Positions 1-11,870 of a DNA stretch of 64,000 nucleotides are shown piece by piece. This DNA is from Omphalotus guepiniiformis. Taxonomy: Eukaryota; Basidiomycota; Agaricomycetes; Agaricales; Omphalotaceae. Position 1 is the stretch's first letter. Each line of letters begins with the position of its first letter. The DNA lies in assembly GCA_028554645.1 (NCBI GenBank), contig JAQOOI010000019.1, positions 806,001-870,000 of the forward strand, given 5' to 3'. Both the position numbers and the translations under genes were made by a program. The notes beneath the pieces are model-generated. The model searched no databases. It was not told the origin of the DNA and saw nothing but the letters and a program-made list of their open reading frames with translations.

Positions 1-1868
1 GATCCTCCGCCTTCTAGTCAACCTGTTAGTCCTGCTTCTTCGTATCTCAACTTGCCCCGCGACGACGACAGTGAACTTGAGATCGTCAGTGCCACCCTTT
101 CCAGACGCGCCAGTACCAGTGGTTCCTTCACTTTAGATCTTTCTAGTGACGCGGAAAACGATGGACCGCGACATACAGCTATCTCTGGTTTTGCTACTCC
201 CTCCTCACGCGCCGCTTCTCAACCGGGAACATCTTCATCTTCTCCGTATAAGCGAAAACGCGATTCGCGAGGACATGAGTTCTTCAGGTACGAAGACTGG
301 ATGTCTTCTTCCGATGAGGAGTTGGATTCTAGTCCATCTAAAAAGCCGAGGTCTAGTAGCCTCGAACTGGACGAGGTGCGTTTTGGTTGTATACATTCAA
401 GGCGGTAACTAATGCCATACATTGTATGTAGGACTTGTTTGCAAAGTATCAAGTTGACGTTGCACCTCAAAAGACAAGTAGACGCCCTAGGATGACACAA
501 GAGGAAAAGGTTAGGCTTCTTCCCCCCGCTTCCCCCCGCGTTCTTTAAGCGCTTATTAACATTCCTTGCCTCAGGACGCCAAGAAATCTCAAGCGGATGC
601 CGACAAGGCCGAACGAAAGCGTATCAGGGACGAAGACAAACGCCGAAAAGAAGCAGATAAAGCAGAGGAGAAACGTACCAAGCAACTCGAGCGAGCTGAA
701 AAGAAAGCCGCAGCAGAATCACTTAAAGCTGATCAAAAGGCGTTCAATGCTGCGAATGTCTTGCAAAAGGACAAGAAAAAGCTGCTCCATCTTATGGACG
801 TCGTACTGTCTTCTACCCTCGTCGAAAGGCACCCCAATCTGCAACGTGAACTGAGCGGCCGTTTCTTGGATAAAGTTGGCGCGAGGGATGCAATGCCGAC
901 CATTTCTACTGCCCCGTCGCTTGTAGGAGGTCGCTGCACCATCCGAGTGAAGAAGACGGATTCGAAGAGGTTCGATCATGTCCAGCGACACTGGAACGTG
1001 TGTGAAACGTTCACGGAATACGAAAATACTGCTATACTCTGGCTCGATGTGGATGAGCAGTTCATTTTCGAACTGCAAACGCTCTCTCAGACTGTTGATG
1101 ACTTTCGCAAGGCGCATAAGTTCCAATCCGTTAAAGACAGGGTCTTCATCTTGATATACGGATTAGAGGGTTGTAAATGTCTGGCTCGACGGCAGACTGA
1201 GATTCAGGATGCGTTATCGATGTTGCAAATGACGAAGCATGTCCATCTCATATTTGTGGAGGATGTGGAGGAGGCCGCGGAGCGTTTGTATGATTTCACA
1301 GCGGATTTGGGTACGTCGTTTCAGTGGGACACCTTCGTTTTATTCTTCTCACGTATACAACCCCAGGGATCAAGCCTTACAAGTCAGTGCCCTACCACCT
1401 GATTCAAGATATACGTACTGACGATATTCCCCTACCGTTTCTTCAGAATGATCGAACGCTCTTATCTCCCGTTCTGCTCTGACGTGAGGCTCAGTTCAGG
1501 CATCAATCTAAACGACACATGGAGGAAGATGCTTCACCAGGGCATACACCGTGTTACCGAATCGGGAGCTGGAGGAATTGTGCGTGAGCAGACGACTATA
1601 CGTGGCTTGATGGAAAAGTATGAGGAAATGCATGTGCAAAGACAGAATGGGGCAATGCTGTTGGAAAACTGTCAGGTTCGTAACTGGCTTTCTCTCTCGA
1701 AACTCTCTCTTGAGGAGCTGACGGTCCGTATGATTGATTGAATAGGTTTCGACGAGGAAGGACGGTACTCAAACGAAGAGGTCAAGGTTGGGACCAGCGT
1801 TGTCGAAGAGAGTTCATACAGTGCTTTTTGGTGAAGATCCGTTGGAGTTGGTGGATAAGGAACGTTAA
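1..1868 (+). CDS. EME1: Crossover junction endonuclease subunit EME1/MMS4, 5'-truncated by window edge
   Basis: This is the non-catalytic partner of Mus81; the complex cuts branched DNA at stalled forks and recombination intermediates in the nucleus. The frame is open from base 1, so the start lies outside the window. Order: a Ser-rich acidic N-terminal region; a highly charged Lys/Glu coiled segment (566-780); an ERCC4-like core with ILIYGLEG followed by a helix-rich HLIFVEDVEEAAERLYDFT; then the conserved IKPYK and FCSDVRLSSG elements. Introns fall at about 376-431, 509-574, 1309-1368, 1387-1446 and 1675-1745. Joining 1386 to 1447 restores YKMIERSYLPFC, which fixes that junction. The C-terminal exon ends in TAA at 1866. 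Family assignment is by recognition of the Eme1 C-terminal pattern. Part of the last coding exons and the 3' flank are duplicated near 41.4 kb. Confidence 0.85.
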
Positions 1869-2159
1869 GAATTTGTCTTGAAGATCTAGTTTCATAGTCT
1901 GAGCATGCATATTTTTATTCGATTTACTCTATACCTTTCATGATGTTTTCATTGTGTAGACTTCGTTATTTTACTCGTTATTTACTAGTCCATACACAGA
2001 TCATCTGAGATAGCTTCACTCAATCATGAAACCCCGACGCAGCCGCCTCCGTCCTTCTCTTCTCAATCAGCTTTAGTCGTTCGCGCTAACGCTCGCCCAA
2101 AGAATCCATATTTTTTCCAGTCAAATGTTAATCTGACCATTTGAAGCCGCACTCAATCT

Positions 2160-2265
2160 CACGGCAATAGCCTATCCTCCCAGACTCGAAAGAATCCACT
2201 CCAACACGAGCCAGAGGCACTTCCAAACCGGAAATGGCGAAAGACGCATTGAGTAAACAGACAGT
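2160..2265 (+). pseudogene. Relic of the unknown gene family (start region)
   Basis: Bases from about 2163 read IAYPPRLERI, against MAYPPRLQRI and MACPPRLKRI at the starts of the intact copies at 42956 and 41218 (minus strand). Further on, a +1 shift gives EPEAL where the intact genes have EPEAF, and an in-frame stop follows. The initiator is ATA. The upstream 250 bases also align with the promoter of the 41.2 kb copy, including the shared stretch ending ATTTGAAGCCGCACTCA just before the start. This is a degenerate fragment, not an expressed gene. Confidence 0.75.
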
Positions 2266-2599
2266 TTTTTGTCCTTCACCTACGCTTGGCTTGCACCGGG
2301 AATTGTCGCAACTCAAGCAGTCTCAGGCGGGACCTGCTGCTCAGTGAGTGGTGCCAAATACGAGGACAAGCACTGTCGACACAGTGTGCAAAGCCTGTTT
2401 CATAAGTTTTTGGTCATTCTAATATGTATTCCTGACACTCTTGAATGAAAAGTTTTATCATGTTGGTTGCGCTGTATGAATGAACGAGACAAACCGGAAG
2501 GCGAACAAGCAGAGCCGCTACATGGGTAGTGAGGCTGAGAAAGGCTAGCCGCTAGAGGTTGCGCAGTGGGTAGGCTCAGTAATTGATTCCATGGTTCAA

Positions 2600-2790
2600 T
2601 TGGATGGAGAAGTCCACGTTACATTTTGCGGTACACCGTCGAATATTCCCGCTAGGATCTCCATTACAGCCGCTATCGCAGAATAAGTGCCTATCTAAAT
2701 CGCCTATAAAGTTTATCGCAGCGCTAAAGAACGAGGATATGCTGCAAGCTGTTTTGTTGTGGTGGACGACAGGATGAACGACGAAGCCGG
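2600..2790 (+). pseudogene. Relic copy of the last exon of the downstream unknown gene
   Basis: The segment reads NEDMLQAVLLWW near 2730-2765, against WEDMLEAVLLRWMW in the last exon of the 2925-5280 gene (5200-5240). DNA similarity extends upstream: a block with CCGCTAGGATCTCC and CTATCGCAGAA matches CCGCTAGGTTCTCC and CTGTCGCAAAA at about 5110-5145. The reading frame is broken. It lies just upstream of the gene it derives from, in the same orientation, as expected of a decayed tandem duplicate. Confidence 0.6.
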
Positions 2791-2924
2791 TGACGACTGG
2801 GCCGGCGGCCCGTCACAAGAATCACACGGTATCGATGGACGCCATGGTGAGCCTGAGCTGGCTCTTGTCGCCGACGTTGACGAGCTTCACGAACTTACGA
2901 CTATACTTCTCATCTTAATACTTC

Positions 2925-5280
2925 ATGGCGTCTCCAATTTCCGGATCTACGACGCCAGATTCTATTGGTTCGGGTGCTGAAGACGGTGTAGCGTTTCCCA
3001 GCTCCGACTCCACGACTTCATCTAGCGAATATGCAGTCAAGAAGTCACGTCGACAAACAGCATTCTATCCTCATGTGAACTCGTCTAATAAGACACAGAA
3101 ACCGTTTAGTAGGAGTGCTGCTAAGCGTGAAAGTGTTATGGCACTAGGGAGCATCGAGCATCTGCAGTATTACTTCACAAAGACCGGGATAAAAGCGAAG
3201 AAGAAGTGAGTTTATGCCTTCCTTGTTATCAAATTTATCATTGAGTATATTCCTAGTCCTCTAGAGAAAAATCATCATGGCCTTGTTCCCGCTATTGGTG
3301 GTGAAAATGTACACAACCGGACCAACCCATCTATAACATCTATCTCCGACCTCCCTCTTCCCCCAACCCCTGTCGTTCCAGATCCACCGACCACATCCTT
3401 TGCACCTCACATCAAATCAACGGATATCGACCCCGAAACGCTTCTTCCAGGCGTGATAGAAGATCTCTCCTCTGTATCCCATGCATGGCTCATCGACCAA
3501 GACCTATCCTCATCATCCAATACAGAGCATCACTTCGACGTTCTAGATGTTCTACAGACTACAACCCACGCCATTCGTTCAACACGAAATTACGTTCTCT
3601 CATCACCAGACGAGTCTGCGGGTACTATCCGAGAACATTTCCGGTCAAATAGGCTCGGGCCAGCAGCCAGCAGCTCTTCGTCTGGAAGAGCGGCTGTGTC
3701 GTCGCAGCAGCCTGATCCCCTTACGCTCATAAGACGCTCAGCATTGGAGGTGCTGACTTCACTACGTGAGATTGAGGAGAAGACGCGTCTGCCGCTAAGT
3801 GATGACGCGTATGATGCACAAAGCGATGGGGGCGCGTCCCGTGGGGCAGGCGGGAGCGGCAGCAGTGGAATAGAAGGGGGTTTGTATTTTCACATCGCTC
3901 GCTAGTCCGAGCGTGTACTAATGTCAATCGAATATGTAGATGGTGATGAGCACGAGCACGAGCTTACTGGGTTGCACGAGGTTGACAAGGACATTCCCGT
4001 CGCCTTTTCCCTTGTTCAAGTACAGGGAAGGTATGAGAGTGTGCCGGTATGGGAAGACCCAGATGCGGATGGGTTCCATGTTGACGAGGACGAAGGCAAG
4101 GAGAAAAAGGACAGATGGGATGAGCGGCTTGTGTTAGGTGGTGGCTGGCTTTACCGTCAAGACATAACTCTCGAGAGCTTGAGCAAGGAGCGAAAGGTCG
4201 TTGCGGACTATCTCGATGTGGTAGACGAGGTGTTATTCGAGGGAAAAAAGGGTGCTCAAGGCGGGCAGAGAGGATGGGAGAAGCAGAAGACGAAGTTAAT
4301 GAATAAGGCCCGGGGAAGTTCCAGACGGCGTGTTAGTGCGGGCGATGTGGAAAGCAGAGGTTTTACTTTCCTTCTTAGTCCTGGCGATACTGCCAGTGGG
4401 AAGAGACGGGTATCGACAGGGATGTTACCTGACCTGATGGGCGGGTTGAATATCAGCGAGGAGCCAGCGCAGATGGAGGGTATCGCTGAGGAGGAAACGG
4501 AAGCGGAAGAACAGATGGAGGACGTACCTGATAGTGCTCTGGAAGATGATGAACTCCCCGAGTGGGCACGGCGTCTCGCGTTCATGGACAGTGATTTAGG
4601 TGAGTCTACTAAGCGCTGTTTGCCTCACCAGTTTTACCTAACAAACCTTGAATAAAAGAACGCGCGCACGCCTTGCTATCCTTCCTATTGCCTCCAGACC
4701 TTCATTCTGCACTCTCTCCTGACGCATCTTCCCGTTCTGCATTGCTCGAGTCACTCTCATCCGGGCAGCTTCTTTGCGTAGCCTACAATGCCGGCGTGAG
4801 GAAGTCGAAGAAGCCTTGGGGATATGTGAATAAATACGCAATTCATGATATTCTGGCTCTAGAACAAGCGGAGGCCGCTGCAGCAGCAAACGAGGGTGTT
4901 GAGCTTCGCAAGAAAGGCTGGACGTTCCGAAGGACCGATAATTTGCGGTTGTGGGTTGGGTTAGTGATATTACTCTCATATTGGTATGGTTTCACTAATT
5001 AATTGACAGAGCGCTTAAGATTCGTTACATGTTGCCAATCATTGTCCCCACCCAAGTTCTGTCAATGGGAGCCGGCTCTGGGCACGGCACACCTGGCTCA
5101 TCGAACACTCCGCTAGGTTCTCCGATACCTCTGTCGCAAAAGTTTCCCACCACCGAACCGTCTGTAGAGTTTGATGCGAAGATTGTGGCGCGAAAGGACA
5201 AGGGGTGGGAGGATATGCTGGAAGCTGTTTTGTTGCGGTGGATGTGGAAAGTGGTGGATGAACGGCGAACGGATAGGTAA
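2925..5280 (+). CDS. Conserved fungal protein of unknown function, C-terminal calponin-homology-like segment
   Basis: I do not know a function. Five exons join cleanly: 2925-3206, about 3257-3871, 3940-4601, 4660-4957 and 5011-5280. Introns are 50-65 nt with GT-AG ends. The protein is roughly 700 aa. The N-terminus is Ser-rich with GSIEHLQYYFTKTGI. The middle has an FDVL..TTTHAIRS.RNY stretch and DPLTLIRRSALEVLTSLREI. A third block has FSLVQVQGRYESVPVWED and RWDERLVLGGGWLYRQD. The C-terminal part, ESLSSGQLLCVAYNAGVRKS and FRRTDNLRLWVGALKIRYM, resembles the helical pattern of a calponin homology domain, which is a weak inference. The start is the first ATG in frame with the conserved N-terminal block. 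The pattern looks shared among basidiomycetes from memory of similar proteins. Confidence 0.8.
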
Positions 5281-5505
5281 TACGTGCATGCGACTTGTTT
5301 TCACGATGATTCGGAAGTCGTGTAATTTTTGCATCAATGAGTGGGTTTTTTTATTTCTCTCTAGTCCATGCTGTTGTCAATCATGATTACAGTACATATT
5401 GTTTTGTTTTGGTCGATGGAAAGTACAAATCGCAATTTATACCCTACAGGAATACATTTATTACATTTTATCAAGCAAATTTGCAGTCCTTGTGTTTAAT
5501 GCCAC

Positions 5506-6490
5506 TCATTGCGCAGCTTCTGGCATATACTGTTTCAACCAGGCTGGAACCCAGCCAACTGTAGGCTTACTTTTCGTACTATTTAGTGCATTTTCCGCCA
5601 ATTCTGGTTTGTGAGGACCAACAATATCAAAGCACCATCCTCTATGCTTTCGCACATCACTCTTTCCATGAATTTGGCGACGTAGGAAGAGGAGAAGGGA
5701 GTGATAACTTCGCTTATTGTATGTGTTGATCGTGAGGTCATTTCGCAGACATAACCGGAATGCAAAGGGTCGGGTGGGGTGCTCGGCATGGGAATGGTCA
5801 TCCTTGTCATCGTATCCCAAACCTGGTTGGTCGACAATCACAAGAAGACGGATGTTATCTGGCAATGAAGCCCCGTTCTCGCATTCCAAGACCCTTGAAC
5901 AAAGAATTTTAGTGAAACGAGCCCGGTATGAATGCAATTAGCATACCAGGTCAAAGTCGATAGTCCAAATTTGCGCCGTTTGGGAGAAAGATGAATCAGG
6001 AATGCACCCGGCGTGTCTCTCTTCCGATTGTAACACCAAAATTTGCAGCGACGCGTGTCGGGCTCCTCTGTCGTTTTCAATCTCACATATGCGAATTCAT
6101 CACTGGAAGGATAAGTTGAGCGTATATCAACCGAAGCAGTATTTCCGCTATGCGAGAGCTCCTGAGGTGGCGAGGTGCTGCTGCTGCTTTCATTGGGTAT
6201 GTCCATCACCACGAGTGGAATCCTTGCTGACCCTGCACAGTACATATGTTGGAGGAATCAAAGTCGTTGAATGAAACAAAATGGGACTTACTCAGGGATT
6301 CTCCATCATGCAAGTTGAAGGACACATTGAGTAGCACGGCACTCAGTGGTGTAAGTGTATACGAATCCCTATAGAAATACACGGACTCCACGGTCAACCC
6401 GAGTTTCTGAAAGACTTCTGGCTCGTCTTGCAGTGTCGTTATTTCCTGATTATCGATTCTTTTGAGTTCATGGGCCTTGCTGTGAGACAT
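5506..6490 (-). CDS. Unknown-family protein, copy A
   Basis: First of three intact members in this window (others at 40253-41218 and 42039-42956). Three exons, about 295 aa. Introns begin after ...GESL (GTAAGT near 6290) and after ...LSTLTW (GTATGC near 5937), the same two positions as in the other copies. Shared blocks: PLSAVLLNVSFNLHDGE, YPSSDEFAYV, IRLLVIVDQ, EHPTRPFAFRLCLR and KHRGWCFDIVGPHKPELAE. The start at 6490 gives MSHSKAHELKRI, aligning with MAYPPRLQRI, so the N-terminus is the most diverged part. No signal peptide, membrane helix or known catalytic motif is visible. It is the most diverged of the three copies. Confidence 0.75.
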
Positions 6491-6854
6491 TAAGTGGAGT
6501 TCAAGAGATAGAAAGGCTGAGACAATCCCGGTCATTTTCGTGTCGTACTGATCATGGTCTAACGTTGGTCTTACGATTCGTGTTTCACTAAAATATTTGA
6601 CTAAGGCGTTGTTGCACATTCAATGTCAATACTGCGTGAAGAGAGGTGTGTTTTGAGCATGCCATAAGCAAATAAGTAGCTGCTGACTAGAATATGATGA
6701 GATAAGTAACTCAAGAGTACTGAGTACTGGCGTATGATAGTGATATGGTAGTATTGGTGTAGCGCGTTTTGTTGAAAGCAAGGTATGCAGATACCACCAC
6801 AGAAGAGGTCGAAACGAGGGAAGAATATCAGACGAGCTACTCCTTGCCCTCCCT
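6491..6854. other. Intergenic spacer, copy A promoter and TOM70 3' side
   Basis: No gene seen. It holds the presumed promoter of copy A and the 3' untranslated region of TOM70, which is transcribed toward it. The only local feature is a short GAGTACTGAGTACT repeat near 6713. Confidence 0.5.
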
Positions 6855-9187
6855 TTATGCTAAACTGCGCGCGATTGTGTTCAATTGAGCCGCCATCTCC
6901 GGATAATTCTTCCCGAACTCAAGCTGCGCGACGGATGCCTGACAATAATACCAGTATCAGTAACAACTCCATCTCTCGAGGTCACTACGACGCACATATT
7001 TGTATGTCAATGCATTGATAAGCTCGACCTCTGTCCGGGCGAGCTCAGCCTGTTTTTCGAAAAGCTCTACCGCTTTGTCGACTTTGCCTTGTTGTAAGCT
7101 GAGTTGCGCGAGCGTGGCTACGGCTGCGTCGCATTCGGGGTCGATCCGCAAAGCTTCGTTACAACACCGCTCAGCAGCACCAATGTTTTGGTCCATCTGG
7201 TATAAAGCAAGACCCTTGTTGACCAGCGGAAGGACATTTGGTGGGTTTCTGGAAATTTCTCCTGTAAGACATACCTCAGAAAGTGAATGAGCATGTTGAG
7301 AACGTACTTGAGCTTTTCTAACTCGACAGCTTTGTCGAACTTCTCGATGGCGTCCTGGAAACGTTGCTGGTCTAGCAACAGTTCGCCGCTTGAAAGGAAA
7401 CAGAAGCAATGAGTTCGCCATTTAGCATAGATCTGAAAACTTGACTGACTAGTAGTTGAGCGGCTCGCTTCTCTGTGGGAAAGCCTTCATCGTCCGACGG
7501 AACTGTGCCATCGCACTTGCAAGGTTTTCCGATTTGTACTGCGCAACAGCAAGCTGTATATGACTGAACACGAATTGGTCATCGAGCTCAGTAGACTTGG
7601 TGTAGTTCTCGGCAGCTTCCTTGAACTGGCTCATGATGAACAGGACTATAGAAAGAAGTATTGGTAGGTGTATCGTTTCAGCGACAAAAGACCCCACCTT
7701 GCCCGCGGTGATAGTAAATATCCGGGTCGTTCGGGTTGTGTTTGATTGCCTCGTCAAAGCATTCAAACGCTTTCTGAGGGTCAGTTTGCTCCATGTACAC
7801 ACTGGCAATCTTGACCCAGCTCTGAGTGAAAGACGGTACAAGTTTGAGAGACTCGTTGAAGTCCGACTTGGCGCCCTCGACATCGCCAGTTAGGAACCTA
7901 AATCAACTGTGAATCAGCAGGGGAGAAAATAGGGCGAAATAAGACCATACTTGTAGGTTCCACGGAGATTGAGCGCTTCAGCTTTACCAACGTCCCACGA
8001 GATACCGTGCTCAAGGGCTTCGTTAACAAGAGTGACAGAATGAGGATAGTCAAGAGCTTCAAGAGCTTCAAGGGCAGAAATAAGAGTCTGATCACCAGTC
8101 GAGGGATTTTCGGGGAGTGTAGGATGAGGTCCTGCGAGCTAAAATCAACCTCTGTCTCTTCACGTCAGGAGGTTAACAACTTACGGGGGCGGAAGGCAGC
8201 GAAATAGGCGGAGATGAAAGTGAAGGATGGGAGGCGAGGCTCCCTATTTTCAAGCATCTCATGAGCCGTTTTCGTAGACATGGCTTTAAGCACGCGTTCG
8301 ACGGCTAGCGCAGCACTTTGATTGGTGAACTTTTCGAGGATGGTAGTGGCAGTAAAGTCTGAGAGACGCGTCAGAATGAACCACTAGAGGGTTAGAAAGC
8401 GCGTTACCGCGTAGAGCTTCGGGATATCGTTCGAGTTGCTCCAATGCCAATGCTCGCCGGTTTAGCGCCTTGACGTAGTTGATGTCCAATTTGATAGCTT
8501 CGTCACAGTCTTGGACTACTAATTCATGTTTAGGTGGCGACATGTTCATGTAACCTAAGGTGCTTTCAATACAACATTGCTGGGTAAGAAGATGAAAAGT
8601 GACGTACAAGCTGCCCGATTGCTATAGAATACGGGTTCTGCTTTGGGAGACATCTCGATTGCACGAGTGTAAAGCTCAGCAGCAGAAGAGAATTTTCGTT
8701 GTTTGTAGCAGTCGTTCCCCTTCGCTTTGAAGAGACCAGCAATTCTGCCTCGTTCCTTAGTGGGATGTTAGCCACATTTGTGAGGTATGCGTAATCCAGC
8801 TAACCTCTGAAGACATAGCAGCAATCTGCTCAGCAGAATAGCTCTTCAATTCATCTGCCCAGGGTTCATCATTCCGTTCACCCGTATATGTGGTCACTCA
8901 TCTTCAGCCTCGGTCTCCACCTTAGGTTTCCGCTCCTCCAGAATAGGGCCATCTGCGTCACTGACAGTCTTCTTTTTCTTCTTTGAGGACTTTGAATCCT
9001 TCTTTCTGTCCTTCTTCTCCCCCTTTTCCAAGTCGGTAGGCCTCGACGACGATGTGGAAGCGTAGTACGCAACTCCACCCACAGCAATTGCAGCGGCAGC
9101 AGTTCCAATGAGTATGGCCTGCTTGTTTTCTGACACGAAGCTTTGTACGCGCTCCACGAGGGTTACGGTGGAATCTGAAGAAGACAT
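6855..9187 (-). CDS. TOM70: Mitochondrial outer-membrane import receptor TOM70
   Basis: TPR receptor that docks Hsp70/Hsp90-bound carrier precursors at the mitochondrial surface. The start MSSSDSTVTLVER is at 9187. A single membrane anchor follows (about residues 20-42, ILIGTAAAAIAVGGVAYYA), then a Lys/Ser-rich linker and tandem TPRs: GLFKAKGNDCYKQRKFSSAA, AACYMNMSPPKHELVVQDC, DIYYHRGQVLFIMSQFKEAA, LPLVNKGLALYQMDQNIGAA and ATLAQLSLQQGKVDKA. The C-terminus ends NYPEMAAQLNTIARSLA. At least eight introns of 45-60 nt fit. The junction after exon 1 (around 8845-8897) is uncertain: the obvious CAG acceptor leaves the wrong frame, and a GAG or AAG acceptor slightly further in is needed. It is divergent from the hemerythrin-like gene. 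Confidence 0.88.
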
Positions 9188-10126
9188 TGCAACTGTCGTC
9201 CCGCTGTCGTCGTTTGACAAAAATGAGAGAGCGAGTCTGACGAACAGTCTCGGCTGTTCTGCCGCGAAAACTCACGCGGTTCACCCATGGCTCGGTCGGT
9301 TTTCATCGGAATCGGCGGTCCGGTGCCGGAAATCGCCTTACATCTGTGTCTAAGTCCCTGTTATTCAAGAGAGCTACATACGTTGAGTTATGAGCTTGCA
9401 AAGAACGAAATTGTCCTTTAGATCAGGGATTTTCCCTACTCGAGTCAGGCCTCCAAAGAGTGAATCTCTAATTACAGTGAATACAGGCCCAGACTCCGTC
9501 GTCTCCTCGCCGAGCCGTTCTTATTATGAAGATCTTCCCATTCGTAGCCGGAAAACAAGACGGAACAGCTTTGCCATGGAGAAGCAGTTTGATTTGATTG
9601 AAAATCACCGAAGTTGAAACAAAATCGTCAGAAGTGGAAAGAGTCGGGACAGTCGGGAAGTTGGATAGATCACCCATTGGAGTTCAAATTAATCAATATT
9701 CTAAGTCCCAAATCTTCAAATGTACGATGCTGATTCACAGCTCAGTACCAGTATTGTATTGAGCGTTTGAACAGTGATTTAAATGAGCCAATTTCATTTC
9801 GTTCTAGGAGTGTTTATGACAAGAGACGCAGCCAATAGTCCAAGATTTCAATGACAGGTCTGCTATTCTAATGAACCTGTCTGGCCGACCTGTTCGTCGA
9901 CGTGGAAGAGTGAAAATAATTTACATACGGTCCCTCAGCCAGGAGCCTGTGAAGAATAGGCACGAACTCATGCCGCCGGAATTCGTGCTCGGATCGGCAA
10001 ACAAATGGAACGCCTCTCATTGGCTGGATCTTTGCTTGAAAAAGATCCAGCTACGCGTTCCCGCCTCGTCTCGACCGCTGCGATATATAAACGTTGTCCA
10101 GAGACCAGAGTGTCATCAGGACTTTT
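9188..10126. promoter_or_regulatory. Divergent intergenic region, TOM70 / hemerythrin-like gene
   Basis: About 940 bases with no convincing gene. On the hemerythrin side a TATATAA element lies at 10084-10090, 37 bases before the ATG at 10127. A perfect inverted repeat (11-bp arms, 7-nt loop) lies at 10023-10051. Confidence 0.5.
10023..10051. repeat. Perfect inverted repeat upstream of TATA box
   Basis: The left arm GCTGGATCTTT is followed by a 7-base loop and the exact reverse complement AAAGATCCAGC. It sits 33 bases before the TATATAA element of the hemerythrin-like gene, a position suited to a dimeric transcription-factor site. Confidence 0.6.
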
Positions 10127-11549
10127 ATGGGCAACTCGAAGCTCTACGCTTCTCTCGTCGCTTTGCTAGCTATCTTCGCGTCGTATAAGCTTTACAAAGC
10201 TCCACCTGCTCGTCCAATTCTCATGGCTGGTTCTGAAATGAAGACGTTTGAGTCTGCGGAAGTCTTGAAACATGTGGACCATATTAGGTGAGTTCAGCTG
10301 TGGCGAAGTAAACCTTGCACTGAAGTTGGATACCAACGACAAGGGCAGTCGCTACAGCGCAAAGGCCAGCGCTGCCGTCTGAAAGGACTGCGTGGGCAAT
10401 GGCATGGCTACGTGGAGCATTATCTTTCACTCAACCGTTCGGTGCTGAATTGGGTTTTAGGCTACACCTAGTAGTGTGGAACTCAGTATGTCAACGAGGC
10501 TGACTGTACGGCCTAAGTTCTGACGCGTTCACTATCAGTGGAAGAGTGCCTATTTCTATGCGGACAAGTTTCCCAAGGAGGACTTCAAGAGTTACTCCGA
10601 GTATGCCCTGTTGGCGGCAACGTATCTCGTGGTGTGTACTACATAATGATAGTGTATTCTATGTCCTCACTTTCATTCTAGGATCATCATAATGCCGAAG
10701 AGTCCGCGTTGTTCCCCACGATTGAGAAGAAGGTTCCGGGATCAATGGAGAAGAATGAAGCTCAGCATCAAGCTTTCCTCTCTCAGGTTCGATATCTCGC
10801 ACCTCTTGTCATTTCGAAGTGCATATACTCAACATTTCCACCACAGCTCACGTCGCTGGTAGAATATCTCAATTCGGCCCAAACATCCGATAAGTTTGAC
10901 AGTGCGACGTACCGTGCTAAGGTATGCTTTGACCTCAAGAGTCTTTTCAAGGAGTCTAGCATCTCACACTATTTAGGTTGATGAAATTGTTGGTCCCGTT
11001 ATGCAACATCTTTCCGAGGAATTAGATACGCTAAAGAGTACCACTGTCAGTGTCTTGTTCTCCCAGTACTTTCAGCGTTCATTGACGCAGACTCCTCTTG
11101 TAGCTTCTCGAACATTTCTCTGAAGACGAGATCGATGCAATCAACAAGGCAACACACGCCGCACAGCGGGGCGACAACCATAAGCTGCTTCCGTTTCTTC
11201 TCCGTAAGTCCGTTTTTCTGCTTCACCAAAACGTAATGCTGAACATCGTACGTGGATGGATTTGAACAGAGGTAAGCCTCTCTACGCTTGAAACATTTGC
11301 CTCAAAGGCCGCCCGCTCATCATAGCTTCTTGCATTATAGAATCTGCCTCCTGGTTGTCCGTTCCCTCCTGCTCCTGGATTTGTAAAGACCCTCCTTGGC
11401 CCGTGGGTTTTCTACTGGAAGTATAAAGAACTTTGGAAGGTCAGTCATCACATCTGGCAATCTTATTTCGCGCCTCGTACTCACATATTGCGGCTTAGTA
11501 TACTACATATCCGATGAAACCTGTACTTTCGACTTCTGCTCCTCTGTGA
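10127..11549 (+). CDS. Membrane-anchored hemerythrin-like (HHE) protein
   Basis: HHE domains bind a di-iron centre through His/Glu ligands and are used for O2/NO sensing or iron handling; the role here is not known. The start at 10127 gives an N-terminal hydrophobic helix, KLYASLVALLAIFASYKLY (residues 4-22), suggesting a signal anchor. The helical bundle shows VVWNSWKSAYFYADKFP, LVDHHNAEESALFPTIEKK, NEAQHQAFLSQL and VMQHLSEELDTLKSTT; the H...HHNAEE...H...H..EE pattern is the HHE signature. The C-terminus is Pro/Trp-rich (PPGCPFPPAPGF, GPWVFYWKYKELW). Eight introns fit, including two around a proposed 2-nt micro-exon at 11270-11271 needed to keep the frame between LLPFLL and NLPPG. It ends TSAPL-stop at 11549. 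Confidence 0.8.
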
Positions 11550-11870
11550 ATTTGGTTGTAATGAATGAAGGGATTTGGATTTGTCTACGCTGTCGTACCG
11601 TGTATTATTTACGGATTCTGTACTCAATCTGCTTTCTGATATAATCCTGCTTTACGAGTTTTTTTCAGTATGGACGACAGGTTACATCGAAGCAAATCTC
11701 TCGCACATTGATTAGGCTAAACTTCACATAAGGTGCACAAAACTCGTCGCATTTCCATTTAGCCACCACTGACATTGTCGAATATACGTCTGAATAAAAT
11801 CTAATCTCATCTACGTCACTGAGTTTACTTCAGTAACCATACAGGACAATCGACACTGCGCCGCGCGTCT

